Below, piece by piece: positions 1 through 8,326 of a stretch of 64,000 nt of DNA (position 1 is the stretch's first letter; each line of letters begins with the position of its first letter). The translations under genes and the position numbers were made by a program. Origin of the DNA: Desulforamulus ruminis DSM 2154 (GTDB lineage: Bacteria; Bacillota; Desulfotomaculia; Desulfotomaculales; Desulfotomaculaceae); NCBI RefSeq assembly GCF_000215085.1, contig NC_015589.1:2492120-2556119 (forward strand), in the 5' to 3' direction. The notes beneath the pieces were generated by a model, which saw nothing but the letters and a program-made list of their open reading frames with translations, did no database searches and had not been told where the DNA came from.

Positions 1-1014
1 CATGAGGTCTATTGGCCCGGATATCATCCGGAGTACGGTTTTACTACCGGCAATGGTTACTTCTTCTATAGTGGAGGAGACGGTAAGATTTATCAGACCC
101 AGGGCGGGAAATTGGAAGAGCCTGCGGAGATTTATCGGCTTCCTAAATGGACCTATGGGAACGGAGAGTTTGTAAGACCCCGTTTTTACGTAGAAAATGG
201 AAAGCCTTGTTTTTCCTATCATCAGGGCGGCGCGGTGATGGGAGCGGATTATTATTTCGAGATTAAGCCGGATGGCACCTGTCGGGAAAAATACTCCGGC
301 TATCTGACGGTTAAACAGTTTGGCGACTGGAGTGTGACGGCACGGCAGTTTGGGCCGCCCACCAGCGACAATCTCAGTGTGCAATACCGGGAACAGGAGC
401 CCAAATCCGTGGGGGATCCCGCTTATGTCTACGGCTGGAGTGTTATCGACGGTCAATCTTACAGCCCCAGTAAGGATATTTATTTAATGGGTAAGGAGAT
501 TTACATTTTAGCTTTTAATCCGGCAAATGGAAAGAATGAAAGCCGAGTACATCGGGTTAACATGGATACCAATCAAGTGACCCAAATGACTACGGAAGCC
601 GTGGATCATTTTCAAATGAATACTGATTCCATCTATTATCTTAAGGAAGCAAATCTATATCGAACCGGACTGCAGGATGGGGTTACGGAAACAGTTAAAA
701 CCGGTGTTCAGTCTTTTTGTCTCCTAGATAAGCTGGTTTATTATGTAGATGCTCAAGACAGCCAGCTTTATAAACTTGGCTGGGAGGATTCCCTGAATCC
801 CGGGGCCAAGGTGAAAAGTCTAAAAATAGAGGACGGCTATCTGATCTGCTCCTTTTCCTCAGAGAAATTTATTCCTTACAAGCTGTTAATTTTTAATGCG
901 GACGGTAATCTTGTCTGGAAGGGGTCCGACGGAATTAAGGATGTAATCCTGAATCAAGGTGTGATTACTTATCAGTCTGAGGAGGATGGAAGGTTCTTCT
1001 CAGGCAAAATTTAA
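1..1014 (+). CDS. Beta-propeller-like protein (DUF5050-like), 5' end cut by the window edge
   Basis: The frame is open from base 1 and ends with TAA at 1012-1014, so only the C-terminal ~337 residues are seen. The protein has repeated short beta-strand blades with aromatic and Asp/Gly turns (for example IYLMGKEIYILAF, SIYYLKEANLYRT, LVYYVDAQDSQLYKL). This is the look of DUF5050/WD-like propellers, which often sit on secreted or membrane-anchored proteins of clostridia. No catalytic motif is visible. Any signal peptide or anchor would lie upstream of the window. The family call is by appearance only. Confidence 0.55.
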   Translation, partial: HEVYWPGYHPEYGFTTGNGYFFYSGGDGKIYQTQGGKLEEPAEIYRLPKWTYGNGEFVRPRFYVENGKPCFSYHQGGAVMGADYYFEIKPDGTCREKYSGYLTVKQFGDWSVTARQFGPPTSDNLSVQYREQEPKSVGDPAYVYGWSVIDGQSYSPSKDIYLMGKEIYILAFNPANGKNESRVHRVNMDTNQVTQMTTEAVDHFQMNTDSIYYLKEANLYRTGLQDGVTETVKTGVQSFCLLDKLVYYVDAQDSQLYKLGWEDSLNPGAKVKSLKIEDGYLICSFSSEKFIPYKLLIFNADGNLVWKGSDGIKDVILNQGVITYQSEEDGRFFSGKI

Positions 1015-1185
1015 TGTTTTAAAATTAATCCATCGGGATACCTAGTGCATTTGTTGGGATTTCTAATGGAGAGAACGTTGCTAACTATCCCCATGCTAGC
1101 CATATTATCCCATTGCAGAGCTCTAGCCACTGTGTGTACCCCTAGAAGCAAACTTTTTGCACTCTAAGGTTTCTTTTCTTTTGTA

Positions 1186-1212
1186 ACATTTCTATAATAC
1201 TTCCATATTATG
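1186..1212 (+). promoter_or_regulatory. Sporulation-type (sigma-K/E-like) promoter of the first YjcZ-like gene
   Basis: AC at 1186-1187, a 16-nt spacer, then CATATTATG at 1204-1212. This is close to the sigma-K pattern AC-N16/17-CATANNNTA, with the last base differing. The same AC-N16-CATATTATG with identical spacing lies before the paralogous gene at 41574, which supports function. Inference only; no transcript data. Confidence 0.5.
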
Positions 1213-1241
1213 GAGTATCACTTAGGAAAGGGGAATGCATA

Positions 1242-1397
1242 ATGGGTTACGGATGTGGCGGAGGTTGCAATCACGGTTGTAGCGGTAACGTCGGTTACGG
1301 CGGGTGCTATGACAGTTGTGCTTTCATCATATTCTTAATTCTTATTCTGCTGCTTCTCGGAGGCACCGGCTTTGGCGGATATAGTGTAGCAAAATAA
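1242..1397 (+). CDS. YjcZ-like small sporulation protein (51 aa), copy 1
   Basis: The ORF encodes 51 residues: a Gly/Cys/Tyr-rich N-terminus (MGYGCGGGCNHGC...), then one hydrophobic helix (FIIFLILILLLLGG) and a Gly-rich tail. This is the architecture of YjcZ-family spore proteins. An AGGAAAGGGG ribosome site lies just upstream, and a strong terminator follows. A 37-aa paralog with the same helix is at 41574-41687. The N-terminus has Cys residues at positions 5, 9, 13, 22 and 26, more than usual for the family. Probably a forespore or mother-cell product, inferred from the promoter and family. Confidence 0.65.
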   Translation: MGYGCGGGCNHGCSGNVGYGGCYDSCAFIIFLILILLLLGGTGFGGYSVAK

Positions 1398-1407
1398 AGA
1401 ACGAAGG

Positions 1408-1436
1408 CCCCTGGATATCACCAGGGGTTTTTGTTT
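1408..1436 (+). terminator. Rho-independent terminator after YjcZ-like copy 1
   Basis: CCCCTGG at 1408-1414 and CCAGGGG at 1421-1427 form a 7-bp perfect stem with a 6-nt loop, followed by a T-rich run. The same stem follows copy 2 at 41698-41717. Confidence 0.85.
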
Positions 1437-1661
1437 TAAGAAGGATGAGTTGGCAAAAATGCCACTCTTTTCTGTCCCAAAAGTTTCCTTCATTGATTGA
1501 ATATAATAAAGCCACCGCATTTTTTTAGCTGCTTGGGAGATTCTCATTACACTTTTGCCAATATTATGGTATAATTTTGATCTATTTTATAACGTCTGAC
1601 AATAATGATATTTAGTCAAAAATAACAGAAGTCCTATATCCAACAGATTATGGAGGTTATC

Positions 1662-2090
1662 ATGGTAAAAAGCTTTGATCTCTCTAAGCTAGATGAGGTT
1701 ATGAAAATTTGGCTGGAATCAAACATTACAGCACATAGCTTTATCCCGGAACAATTCTGGGAAGACAACTTTGATACGGTCAAAGAACTCCTACCCCAAG
1801 CAGAGATTTGGGTATATGAAGATAAAGAAGCCATCAAAGGATTTATTGGTATCTTAAATCAATCTTATATCGCAGGTCTTTTTGTTTCCAACCAGTATCA
1901 ATCCAAGGGAATTGGAAGTAAACTTATTGAAAAATGCAAACAGCTTCACCCGGTTTTATGTCTGGATGTTTATGTGAAGAACCAAAAAGCCATCCGTTTT
2001 TACAAGAGGCACGGTTTTAAAATTGAGCAGGAAAAAGAAAACAGCCTTACAGGAGAAAAAGAATATTTTATGCGCCGGAGTAAAGCATGA
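1662..2090 (+). CDS. GNAT family N-acetyltransferase (YjaB-like)
   Basis: This is a 142-residue GNAT acyltransferase that would use acetyl-CoA; the substrate is unknown. The acetyl-CoA loop is visible as VSNQYQSKGIGSKLIEKC (Q/RxxGxG/A), followed by the beta5 segment LDVYVKNQKAIRFYKRHGF, the classic end of the fold. Length and segments such as AHSFIPEQFW and ALFV-like GLFVSNQY resemble E. coli YjaB. The first ATG is at 1650, but GGAGG at 1652-1656 is well placed only for the ATG at 1662, so that start is chosen. It stands alone between the YjcZ-like gene and the mutS2-fragment region. Confidence 0.8.
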   Translation: MVKSFDLSKLDEVMKIWLESNITAHSFIPEQFWEDNFDTVKELLPQAEIWVYEDKEAIKGFIGILNQSYIAGLFVSNQYQSKGIGSKLIEKCKQLHPVLCLDVYVKNQKAIRFYKRHGFKIEQEKENSLTGEKEYFMRRSKA

Positions 2091-2132
2091 TCTTTCTGCG
2101 TCGCGCTTTTCTGCTTCAAATAAGGGGTTCCC

Positions 2133-2191
2133 ATTTCCGGCTAGGACCGACGTCAATTTCTTTCTGCAACCCTTAGCTACCTATAAGGAAA
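2133..2191. repeat. Remnant copy A of the repeat found beyond mutS2 3' ends
   Basis: The short stretch ending in ACGTCAATTTC...CTACCTATAAGG matches the right end of the longer repeats at 4166-4508 and 8628-8977 (ACGTCAAATTT...TTACCTATAAG). In copies A and B it directly borders a mutS2 3' fragment. Confidence 0.55.
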
Positions 2192-2192
2192 G

Positions 2193-2231
2193 GGGCAGGT
2201 CCTGCTTTATGTTTCAAAGCAGGACCTGCCC
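2193..2231 (-). terminator. Long hairpin after the mutS2 fragment A
   Basis: GGGGCAGGTCCTGC and GCAGGACCTGCCC pair around a central TTTATGTTTCAAA. Read on the minus strand it ends in CCTTT. It sits just beyond the mutS2 stop codon and is the probable original mutS2 terminator. A decayed version is at 4509-4553. Confidence 0.7.
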
Positions 2232-3511
2232 TACTGCTTCAGTTCCACCACGGTGGCTCCGGAGCTGCCTTCGCCGGCTTCGCCCAGGCGGAAGGACTTT
2301 ACTCTGGGATGGCTTTTTAGTTCCCGGTGAACTGCCGCCCGCAGTGCCCCGGTGCCTTTGCCGTGAATTAGAATGACGCTGTTGAGACCCGCCAAAAGAG
2401 CGTCGTCCAGGTATTTTTCAATTTCCAGCAGAGCCTCATCCCCGGTCATGCCTCGTAAATCCAGGCTGGTTCCAATGGAGTTGGCTTTCTCCATAAATAC
2501 TTTGCCCACCTGGGTCTGGCCGGAGGTTACTTTTTCTTCAGCTACCCGGCGTAGTTCCTTGAGGGGCACAAACATTTTCATAATCCCCACCTGGACCTGA
2601 ACGTTGTCGCCGGAAACCGAGAGCACATAGGCCTTCTGGTTGTATTTGGGCAGAAAGACCTGCTGGCCGGGTTTGACCTGCCGGGGAATTTCCCCGGGTA
2701 CTACCCGTTCCGGCACCTTGGCCGCTACTTTGCTGGTGACCCGCTGCAGCTTGTTCCGGGCCTGCTGGATGGCCGACTCCCGGTCCTTGGCATTTTCTTC
2801 GGCTAGTTTAGACCGCAGTTCCTTGACCGCCTCATCGGCCTCCAGCCGCGCGTTGCGCACCAGCCGGGCGGCTTCCTCCTGGGCCTTTTCTAAAAGGCTT
2901 TCCCGTTTCTCCCGCAACTGCTGCTCCAACTGCCGGTATCGTTCCTTTAGCTTTTCACTGTCCCGGCGCAGGGTTTCCGCTTCTTCCCGCTCCCGCTCGG
3001 CGGCCTGCTGGGTCTGCTCCAGTTTATTGATCAGGTCCGCCACTTCCACTTGTTCGGTAGTTAAAAACTGCCGGGCCCGCTGAACCACCTCCGGGCTCAG
3101 GCCCAGTCTGGCGGATATTTCAAAGGCGTTGCTGCGGCCCGGTCTCCCGATCAGCAGGCGGTAGGTGGGACGCAGGGTTTCAATATCGAACTCCACACTG
3201 GCGTTTTCCACTCCCGGTGTGGTATAAGCGTAATTTTTCAGTTCGCTGTAGTGGGTGGTGGCAATGGTGCAGACTCCCCGTTGAAACAGCGTTTCCAGAA
3301 TGGCCCGGGCCAAGGCCGCGCCCTCGGTGGGGTCGGTTCCCGCCCCCAGTTCGTCCAGCAGCACCAGGGACCCCTGTCCCGCCCCGGCTAAAATATCCAC
3401 CAGGTTGGTCATGTGGGAGGAAAAGGTGCTGAGGGATTGTTCAATGCTTTGCTCGTCCCCGATGTCCGCATAGATTTTGCTGAAAACGCCCATCTCGGTT
3501 CCGGATTCCGC
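2231..3511 (-). pseudogene. mutS2 3' fragment A (C-terminal ~426 codons), near-identical duplicate
   Basis: Bases 2231-3511 align without gaps to 10847-12127 of the intact mutS2 with only 8 differences by my count, all synonymous. The open frame starts at an internal ATG (3493; MGVFSKIYADIGDEQ) and covers part of the ATPase domain after Walker A, the coiled-coil/KOW-like linker and the full Smr nuclease domain (LDLRGMTGDEA, HGKGTGALR). Homology stops abruptly at 3511, and the frame continues into unrelated sequence. There is no proper start signal and no Walker A, so it is most likely non-functional. A stand-alone Smr-type product cannot be excluded. Confidence 0.85.
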
Positions 3512-3803
3512 ATGCTTATGCCGTAATTGACCAATACATCCGATATTACAATACCGCCAGGCCTCATCAGGCTTTGGGGTATCAGTCCCCGGTTAATGCT
3601 GCTCTTACTGAACCAGCGGCTTAGTTATATATTTTTATATACTGTGATTTATGGAGATGATTGACCTGAATTAACTGTGCAGTTTCCAGGGGGCCATTAC
3701 AGCCGAACCACCCCTGGCCTCAGTCGCAGCATGGGACAAGGTGTTATTTCTCTTTCAGCACTCAAACACATTCCCTGTCCCTTTGTCTTATTTGATAAGA
3801 TGA
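3512..3803. other. Junction sequence between the mutS2 fragment A and the HTH gene
   Basis: There is no complete gene here. On the minus strand a coding-like stretch at about 3512-3610 (includes PGGIVISDVLVNYG) runs into the mutS2 fragment out of its frame. It is unidentified. Bases 3730-3788 match 5076-5130 next to fragment B, including the inverted repeat GGGACAAGG (3733-3741) / CCCTGTCCC (3773-3781). Both copies sit on the same side of a mutS2 fragment. Confidence 0.5.
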
Positions 3804-4025
3804 TTATTTATAATTTTTGTGATACTCAGAAAGAACGTACTTTTCAATTCTTCTTAATTCTTTTAATACTTCATTGAGAGGCATATTTAACAATAAGGAA
3901 ATTTCTCTTATTGAATGGGTCTTATTGTTAATAAAACCCATTCTTAACTTAAAAATGTAAAAATCTTTCTTATTTAAATTCGCTGCAATCTTTAATACTT
4001 TTTCCCAATCATAATCATTTTTCAT
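3804..4025 (-). CDS. Orphan small HTH protein resembling sigma-70 region 4
   Basis: A 73-residue protein. Residues ~20-60 read like the region-4 helix-turn-helix of sigma factors: DFYIFKLRMGFINN, then HSIREISLLLNMPLNEVLKEL and RRIEKYVLSE. The upstream minus-strand frame (about 4026-4165) is also coding-like, with segments such as DYDILPIYYKST and NKWIIDNIIF, and ends in TAG directly before this ATG. The gene may therefore be the second of a pair or the tail of a broken longer gene. It is AT-rich compared with the flanking housekeeping DNA, which suggests transfer. Function as a regulator is inference. Confidence 0.45.
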   Translation of the reverse strand: MKNDYDWEKVLKIAANLNKKDFYIFKLRMGFINNKTHSIREISLLLNMPLNEVLKELRRIEKYVLSEYHKNYK

Positions 4026-4165
4026 CTATAAAACTTCTTCCTTACTAAAAATAATATTATCTATAATCCATTTATTATTTTTTTTATATAAAGAAATAAC
4101 CATTAATGTTTTGAAATCAGTTGTTGATTTATAATATATAGGTAAGATATCATAATCTTTAGTAT

Positions 4166-4508
4166 ATATCAATAAATAAAAATGTATGTTTTGTCGAATA
4201 TATTTTGTAAAACAAAAATCTACTCCCTTGGTCTACCGTCCCAAAAGTATGTGCTCCCAGCATAAATCTCAATGAAGTAATCACTACAGAAACAACGCCG
4301 CACATTCTTTTTTATCCTAAAAGTCTCCTTGAAAAACAAATTTAAAGATTGCTATCTTAATTATTTAACTCGGGATTCGGACAAACAACTTGAAACAGTT
4401 AACAGTTGATAAATGGATTGTTCGATGTATGTTGACAAAACAAGGAACATCCCCTTCCGTCCTTGGTCCTAACGTCAAATTTTTTGCTTACCTATAAGAA
4501 TTAAAAAA
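4166..4508. repeat. ~345-bp diverged repeat, copy B
   Basis: Matches 8628-8977 along its length at roughly 70-75% by eye. Shared landmarks in order are TCAATAAATAAAAATGTA, TTTTGTCGAATAT, TTGGTCTACCGTC, TTTTTTATCCTAA, AATTTAAAGATTGCTAT, CGTCAAATTT and TTACCTATAAG. It carries no intact ORF. The right end borders the hairpin and mutS2 fragment B. Confidence 0.7.
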
Positions 4509-4557
4509 GGGGCAGGCTCTGCTTTATGTTTCATAAAGTGAGCCTGCTCTCCATTGT

Positions 4558-5060
4558 TACTGCTCAGTTCCACCACGGTGGCCCGGAGCTGCCTTCGCCG
4601 ACTTCTCCCAGGCGGAAGGACTTTATCTGGGATGGCTTTTTAATTCCCGGTGAACTGCCGTCCGCAGCGCCCCGGTGCCTTTGCCGTGAATTAGAATGAC
4701 GCTGTTGAGACCCGCCAAAAGGGCGTCGTCCAGGTATTTTTCAATTTCAAGCAGGGCCTCATTCCCGGTCATGCCTCGTAAATCCAGGCTGGTTCCAATG
4801 GAGTTGGCTTTCTCCATAAATACTTTGCCCACCTGGGTCTGGCCAGAGGTTACTTCGGTCACCCGGCGCAGTTCCTTGAGGGGCACAAACATTTTCATAA
4901 TCCCCACCTGAACCTGAACGTTATCGCCGGAAAAGACCTGCTGCGGGTTTGACCTGCCGGGGAACTCCCCCGGGCACCACCCTCCGGCACCTTGGCCGCT
5001 ACTTTGCTGGCCACCCTCTGCAGCTTGTTCCGGGCCTGCTGGACCACTCCGGTCACGGGT
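4558..5060 (-). pseudogene. mutS2 3' fragment B, decayed
   Basis: A second copy of the mutS2 3' end covering the Smr domain and part of the linker, aligning to roughly 10849-11390. It has single-base deletions (near the stop codon and at 4582), an in-frame loss after the KELRRVTE segment and a ~40-bp internal deletion near 4935, so no full frame remains. An ORF at 4623-4907 still encodes GTSLDLRGMTGNEALLEIEK and HGKGTGALR. Unlike fragment A, it looks like old neutral decay. Confidence 0.85.
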
Positions 5061-5169
5061 CCAGTTTGGCCAAAAACATGGGGCAGGTATTATTCCCTTT
5101 CATCTCTCAAACACACTCCTTGTCCCTTTGTTTTAACCCAATAATACACGTTTGACCCCTTTTCCTTAT

Positions 5170-5655
5170 TTATTTCATCATTTCTACTTTTTCTCCACTT
5201 TCTGTTACCCACCGTATTTGAACTTCTGTTTTTGTTAGAATATTTTCTGCCTCATCACCATTCATTTGTTTTAAGGGGGTTTTTGTTTTGCTAGTCGTTC
5301 TCGTTGTAATATCGTAGCTTTTAGGAATTGTTCCAGTAATTTCATCAGATTGCCAAGTGTATTTACCTAAAGTAAGAGGCACATAACCTACTGGCCATTT
5401 TGATTTGATAAAATTAGGTTCAACAATTACCTGTCTAATAGGCTCAGTACCCTTATAGTAAGGTTCAACAATTCCAATAACTTCATTCATGTCCCAATAC
5501 AATGATAATTGTACATCCCATATACTGCCTTGAATTGTCCGAGTAGCTTTTTCCTTTTTTTCAAGAGAAAATTCATTATTGTCCGAATGACCAGAGCATC
5601 CTGCAAAATATGATAAACAAAATAGAATGGCAATTATCATAAATAATTTTTTCAA
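5170..5655 (-). CDS. Unknown lipoprotein
   Basis: A 161-residue protein with a signal peptide (MKKLFMIIAILFCLSYFAGC) ending in a lipobox Cys at about residue 20, so it is expected to be lipid-anchored on the outer face of the membrane. The mature part is Thr/Ser/Lys-rich with two Trp-containing strands (GSIWDVQLSLYWD, LGKYTWQSDEITG). I do not recognise the family. It lies 61 bp downstream of the secreted-protein gene on the same strand, so the two are probably co-transcribed. Confidence 0.65.
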   Translation of the reverse strand: MKKLFMIIAILFCLSYFAGCSGHSDNNEFSLEKKEKATRTIQGSIWDVQLSLYWDMNEVIGIVEPYYKGTEPIRQVIVEPNFIKSKWPVGYVPLTLGKYTWQSDEITGTIPKSYDITTRTTSKTKTPLKQMNGDEAENILTKTEVQIRWVTESGEKVEMMK

Positions 5656-5716
5656 AATTATACATCCCCAAAATTAATTTTATAAATTATTGCCCAGGTA
5701 CAACCCAGGCAATAAT

Positions 5717-6490
5717 TTATATGTCTTGCCATACTGCATCTGATTTGAAAGTCCAAGAAGAACTACCTTTAGTGCATTTACACTGTTGAACAAAGGCAAC
5801 ATAACCACCTCCTGTTGAGCAATTAATATAACCACTATTAGGAATAGTGTTGATTGTATTGGTGTAGAGGGTTCCAAGGGTAATACTTGGTACGTTATTA
5901 TAGTCACTACTACTAACCCATCCTGCTCCAGAGAAATTTGATTCACCTCTCCATTCCGCACCATATTTACCATTTGAAACTGCCACGAGGTTGGAAGTGT
6001 CCCATTTACATTCAATTTTTTGGGGTTTAATCCAAGTTAAGTTACCATCAGAATATTTTAAATAATAATAAGTAGCAATTTGCCTAGCAGACATAGACGA
6101 ATCACGCTCATCCCAATTTCTACTATCCGCAATACGGAAAAGAATATTTGATAGTGAAGAAGCAGCTTTCTTTGGTTCATAAATAGTAGTGAAGTAAGTA
6201 GTAACATATTCAGATTCTATTATTCCATCATTTTTCTTGACTTTTTTCAATAACTGGGTTGTAGATCTTTTATCTACAATAAATTTATCAACGTTGGCTC
6301 CATCCAATTCGTTTCTGACTTTAATGGAGTCGTCGTCAGAAATACCTTTAGAAGCACGCTCCCATAGATTAGATAAATCTGTGATTTGACTTTTTTGAAT
6401 CAGAATGCTATCTTCTTGAGAGGCAAGAGACATTCCGCATATAGATAAAGTGAATATAAGAGAAAGAATCATTATAAATAACTTTTTCAT
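5717..6490 (-). CDS. Unknown secreted protein
   Basis: A 257-residue protein with a clear Sec signal peptide (MKKLFIMILSLIFTLSICGMSLAS, cut near residue 24). No lipobox, transmembrane helix or catalytic motif is seen. The C-terminal ~80 residues are rich in Gly, Ser, Asn and Trp (AEWRGESNFSGAGWVSSS) and hold three Cys (INCSTGG, QQCKCTKG). The start is supported by AAGGAGG nine bases upstream. It forms a likely operon with the lipoprotein at 5170-5655. A toxin/immunity or cell-wall role is possible but unsupported. Confidence 0.65.
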   Translation of the reverse strand: MKKLFIMILSLIFTLSICGMSLASQEDSILIQKSQITDLSNLWERASKGISDDDSIKVRNELDGANVDKFIVDKRSTTQLLKKVKKNDGIIESEYVTTYFTTIYEPKKAASSLSNILFRIADSRNWDERDSSMSARQIATYYYLKYSDGNLTWIKPQKIECKWDTSNLVAVSNGKYGAEWRGESNFSGAGWVSSSDYNNVPSITLGTLYTNTINTIPNSGYINCSTGGGYVAFVQQCKCTKGSSSWTFKSDAVWQDI

Positions 6491-7014
6491 AAATTATAAC
6501 CTCCTTGGATATTAGTTATTAAAAAAATTCTTAGTTAGAATAATCACCTCCCTTGAAGAATATTTTATTCTTTGAATAACTCCCGATCTTATAGATTTCA
6601 CACTTTTCAAAAGAGTAGAATGAGGATAGAATTAGCATCAAGTGCCAGATTTAGAGAAAATAGGTATAGCAAACAAAACGCTGTTAGCATTTGCTTAATT
6701 ATTAGTGAGTAACCCCATTTTTCTCGCGGCAGCAAACCTCCCATGTCTAACAGGGTTATGACCTTAATCCCTTCGTTTTTCCTATCCACAAGTTGGGTGA
6801 TGCTCCTTTGCTGAGTATTTGCTCTATAACTTCTACCAACTCTTTTTATCTGTGTGTTTTCCTACTAGATCAGGATATTTGTTTCTGTGAAGTTTTCAGA
6901 AAACTTCTTTATACGCTTTTTACGCTGCGTTTATTTCAGGGTAGCGAATATCCATCATCATCATTTTGTTTGGGTTATATTCACTCCTCCTTTATCTCTA
7001 TAAATTAATAAATA
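6491..7014. other. AT-rich gap without a recognisable gene
   Basis: About 520 bp lie between the secreted-protein gene and the IS3 element. A strong ribosome-site-like GGGAGGTGAT occurs on the minus strand near 6547-6556, but only a ten-codon frame starting at its own GTG follows. A 60-codon minus ORF at 6607-6789 lacks a ribosome site and is not called. The gap probably contains the promoter of the downstream pair. Confidence 0.4.
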
Positions 7015-7084
7015 TGACCCATACCCGAATTGCGGGACACAAGGAAGTTAGGGTATCCTAAACTAAACCTGTGGAGGCGATACA

Positions 7085-7378
7085 ATGACAAAGAATCGGG
7101 CAAAGCGATATAATGCTGCCTTTAAGGAACAAGTAGTAGCCCGCGTGGTCAAGGATGGCTGCGCTATAGCAAGTACTGCTAAAGATTTTGGTATCACGGA
7201 GCAAACCTTAAGAAACTGGTTACGGAAGCATAACGATGGTCAAATTCCAGAGAAAGTTCGGCTTGCTGAGCTAGAGGCTGAACTCTCTACTGCTCGGAAG
7301 CGCATAGCGGATTTAGAGCAAACCAATGACATCCTAAAAAAGGCGGCAGCCATCTTCGCGACAAGCAACCGGAAGTAA
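7085..7378 (+). CDS. IS3-family transposase OrfA (HTH protein)
   Basis: A 97-residue orfA with the IS3/IS911 HTH (YNAAFKEQVVARVV, STAKDFGITEQTLRNWLRKH) and a leucine-zipper-like coiled coil (LAELEAELSTARKRIADLE) ending ILKKAAAIFAT. The run CTAAAAAAG near the end is the expected -1 slippage site for an OrfAB fusion, and orfB lies in the -1 frame. GTGGAGGCGATACA precedes the ATG. Confidence 0.9.
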   Translation: MTKNRAKRYNAAFKEQVVARVVKDGCAIASTAKDFGITEQTLRNWLRKHNDGQIPEKVRLAELEAELSTARKRIADLEQTNDILKKAAAIFATSNRK

Positions 7379-8293
7379 TCTATGCTTGGATCTATCAACA
7401 CCGCTCCGTGTTTCCGGTTAAGAAGATGTGCAATGGGCTGAATGTTTCGCGGAGTGGATATTACGAATAGCGTAAGGGCCCAGAAAGTCAACGAGAGAAA
7501 GAGAACCAATTGATTCTAAAAAAACTATACCAAAGCTATCAAGCCTGCCAAAGGATGTGCGGCCTTAATAAAATTCTGGCGGATGTACGAGAGGATTTCC
7601 CAAAGTGCAGCCGCAACCGTTTATACCGCCTTCAAAAAAACATGGCCTATATTCGGTCCGCAAACCGAAAACCTATAGGATTTGTACAACCGACTCCGAT
7701 CATCATCTGCCCGTGGCCAAGAACTTGCTTCAGCAAAACTTTCGAGTGGACAAACCGAATACCGTCTGGGCTACCGATATCACGCAAATACCGACGAAAG
7801 CAGGCCCGGTCTACTTAGCATTGTGAAAGATTTACATGATAAGGAAATCGTTGGGTGGAGTCTGGCCGATCATATGAAAACGGAATTATGCCTGGATGCG
7901 CTTAACCATGCGTTTAAGAAACGGCGTCCAAAGGCTGGATTGATTCACCACTCAGACAGAGGTTCCCAATACTGTAGCTACGCTTATCAGGAAGGACTAA
8001 GAAAGTATAAAATGCAGTGTAGCATGAGCCGTAAGGGGAACTGCTGGGATAATGCCTGCTTAGAAACCTTCTTCAGTACGATTAAAACTGAGCGAATTAG
8101 CAAGAGGAAATATACAGATATTGAGGAACTGGGTCGGGATATATTCTGGTATATTGAATGTTTCTATAATCGCAGACGTCGGCATGAGGCCTTAGGCAAT
8201 CTCACGATCCCTGCTTCCAAAAGTACAGTGGGTCTTGTTCGACCGCCTGATCAGATAGATTATAAATCTTGCAAAAAACCCTGTATACACTAA
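7378..8293 (+). pseudogene. IS3-family transposase OrfB, broken
   Basis: A DDE integrase in at least three pieces. The -1 frame after orfA carries an amber stop where SGYYEW is expected (TAG at about 7468). It continues from 7510 (KLYQSYQACQRMCGLNKIL), shifts frame near 7620-7680 (NTVWATDITQIPT) and shifts again near 7820 (IVKDLHDKEIVGWS, GLIHHSDRGSQYCS, FYNRRRRHEALG). The DDE residues are spread over different frames, so no active transposase can be made. Confidence 0.88.
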
Positions 8294-8326
8294 CTGGGGC
8301 GTGTCCAGTTTATCGAGAATGGCTCA

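Larger units (their letters stand above)
7015..8326 (+). mobile_element. IS3-family insertion sequence, complete ends but inactive
   Basis: The 26-bp terminal inverted repeats start TGACCCATACCCGA (left) and TGAGCCATTCTCGA (right, reverse complement), both reaching GGACAC. A 3-bp ATA duplication flanks the element (7012-7014 and 8327-8329), typical for IS3. Inside are orfA (intact) and orfB (broken). The preserved target duplication shows that this copy arrived by transposition. Confidence 0.9.

Noticed and set aside
1335-1547. 70-codon minus-strand ORF over the YjcZ-like gene and terminator
   Set aside because: Antisense to a better supported small gene and spans its terminator.
2228-3515. 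Attachment-site duplication by a tyrosine integrase at mutS2
   Set aside because: The duplicated gene end is about 1.28 kb, far longer than the core repeats made by integrases, and no integrase lies in the region. Recombination or capture fits better.
6607-6789. 60-codon minus-strand ORF in the gap before the IS3 element
   Set aside because: No ribosome site, and hydrophobic composition explained by AT-richness; no recognisable family.
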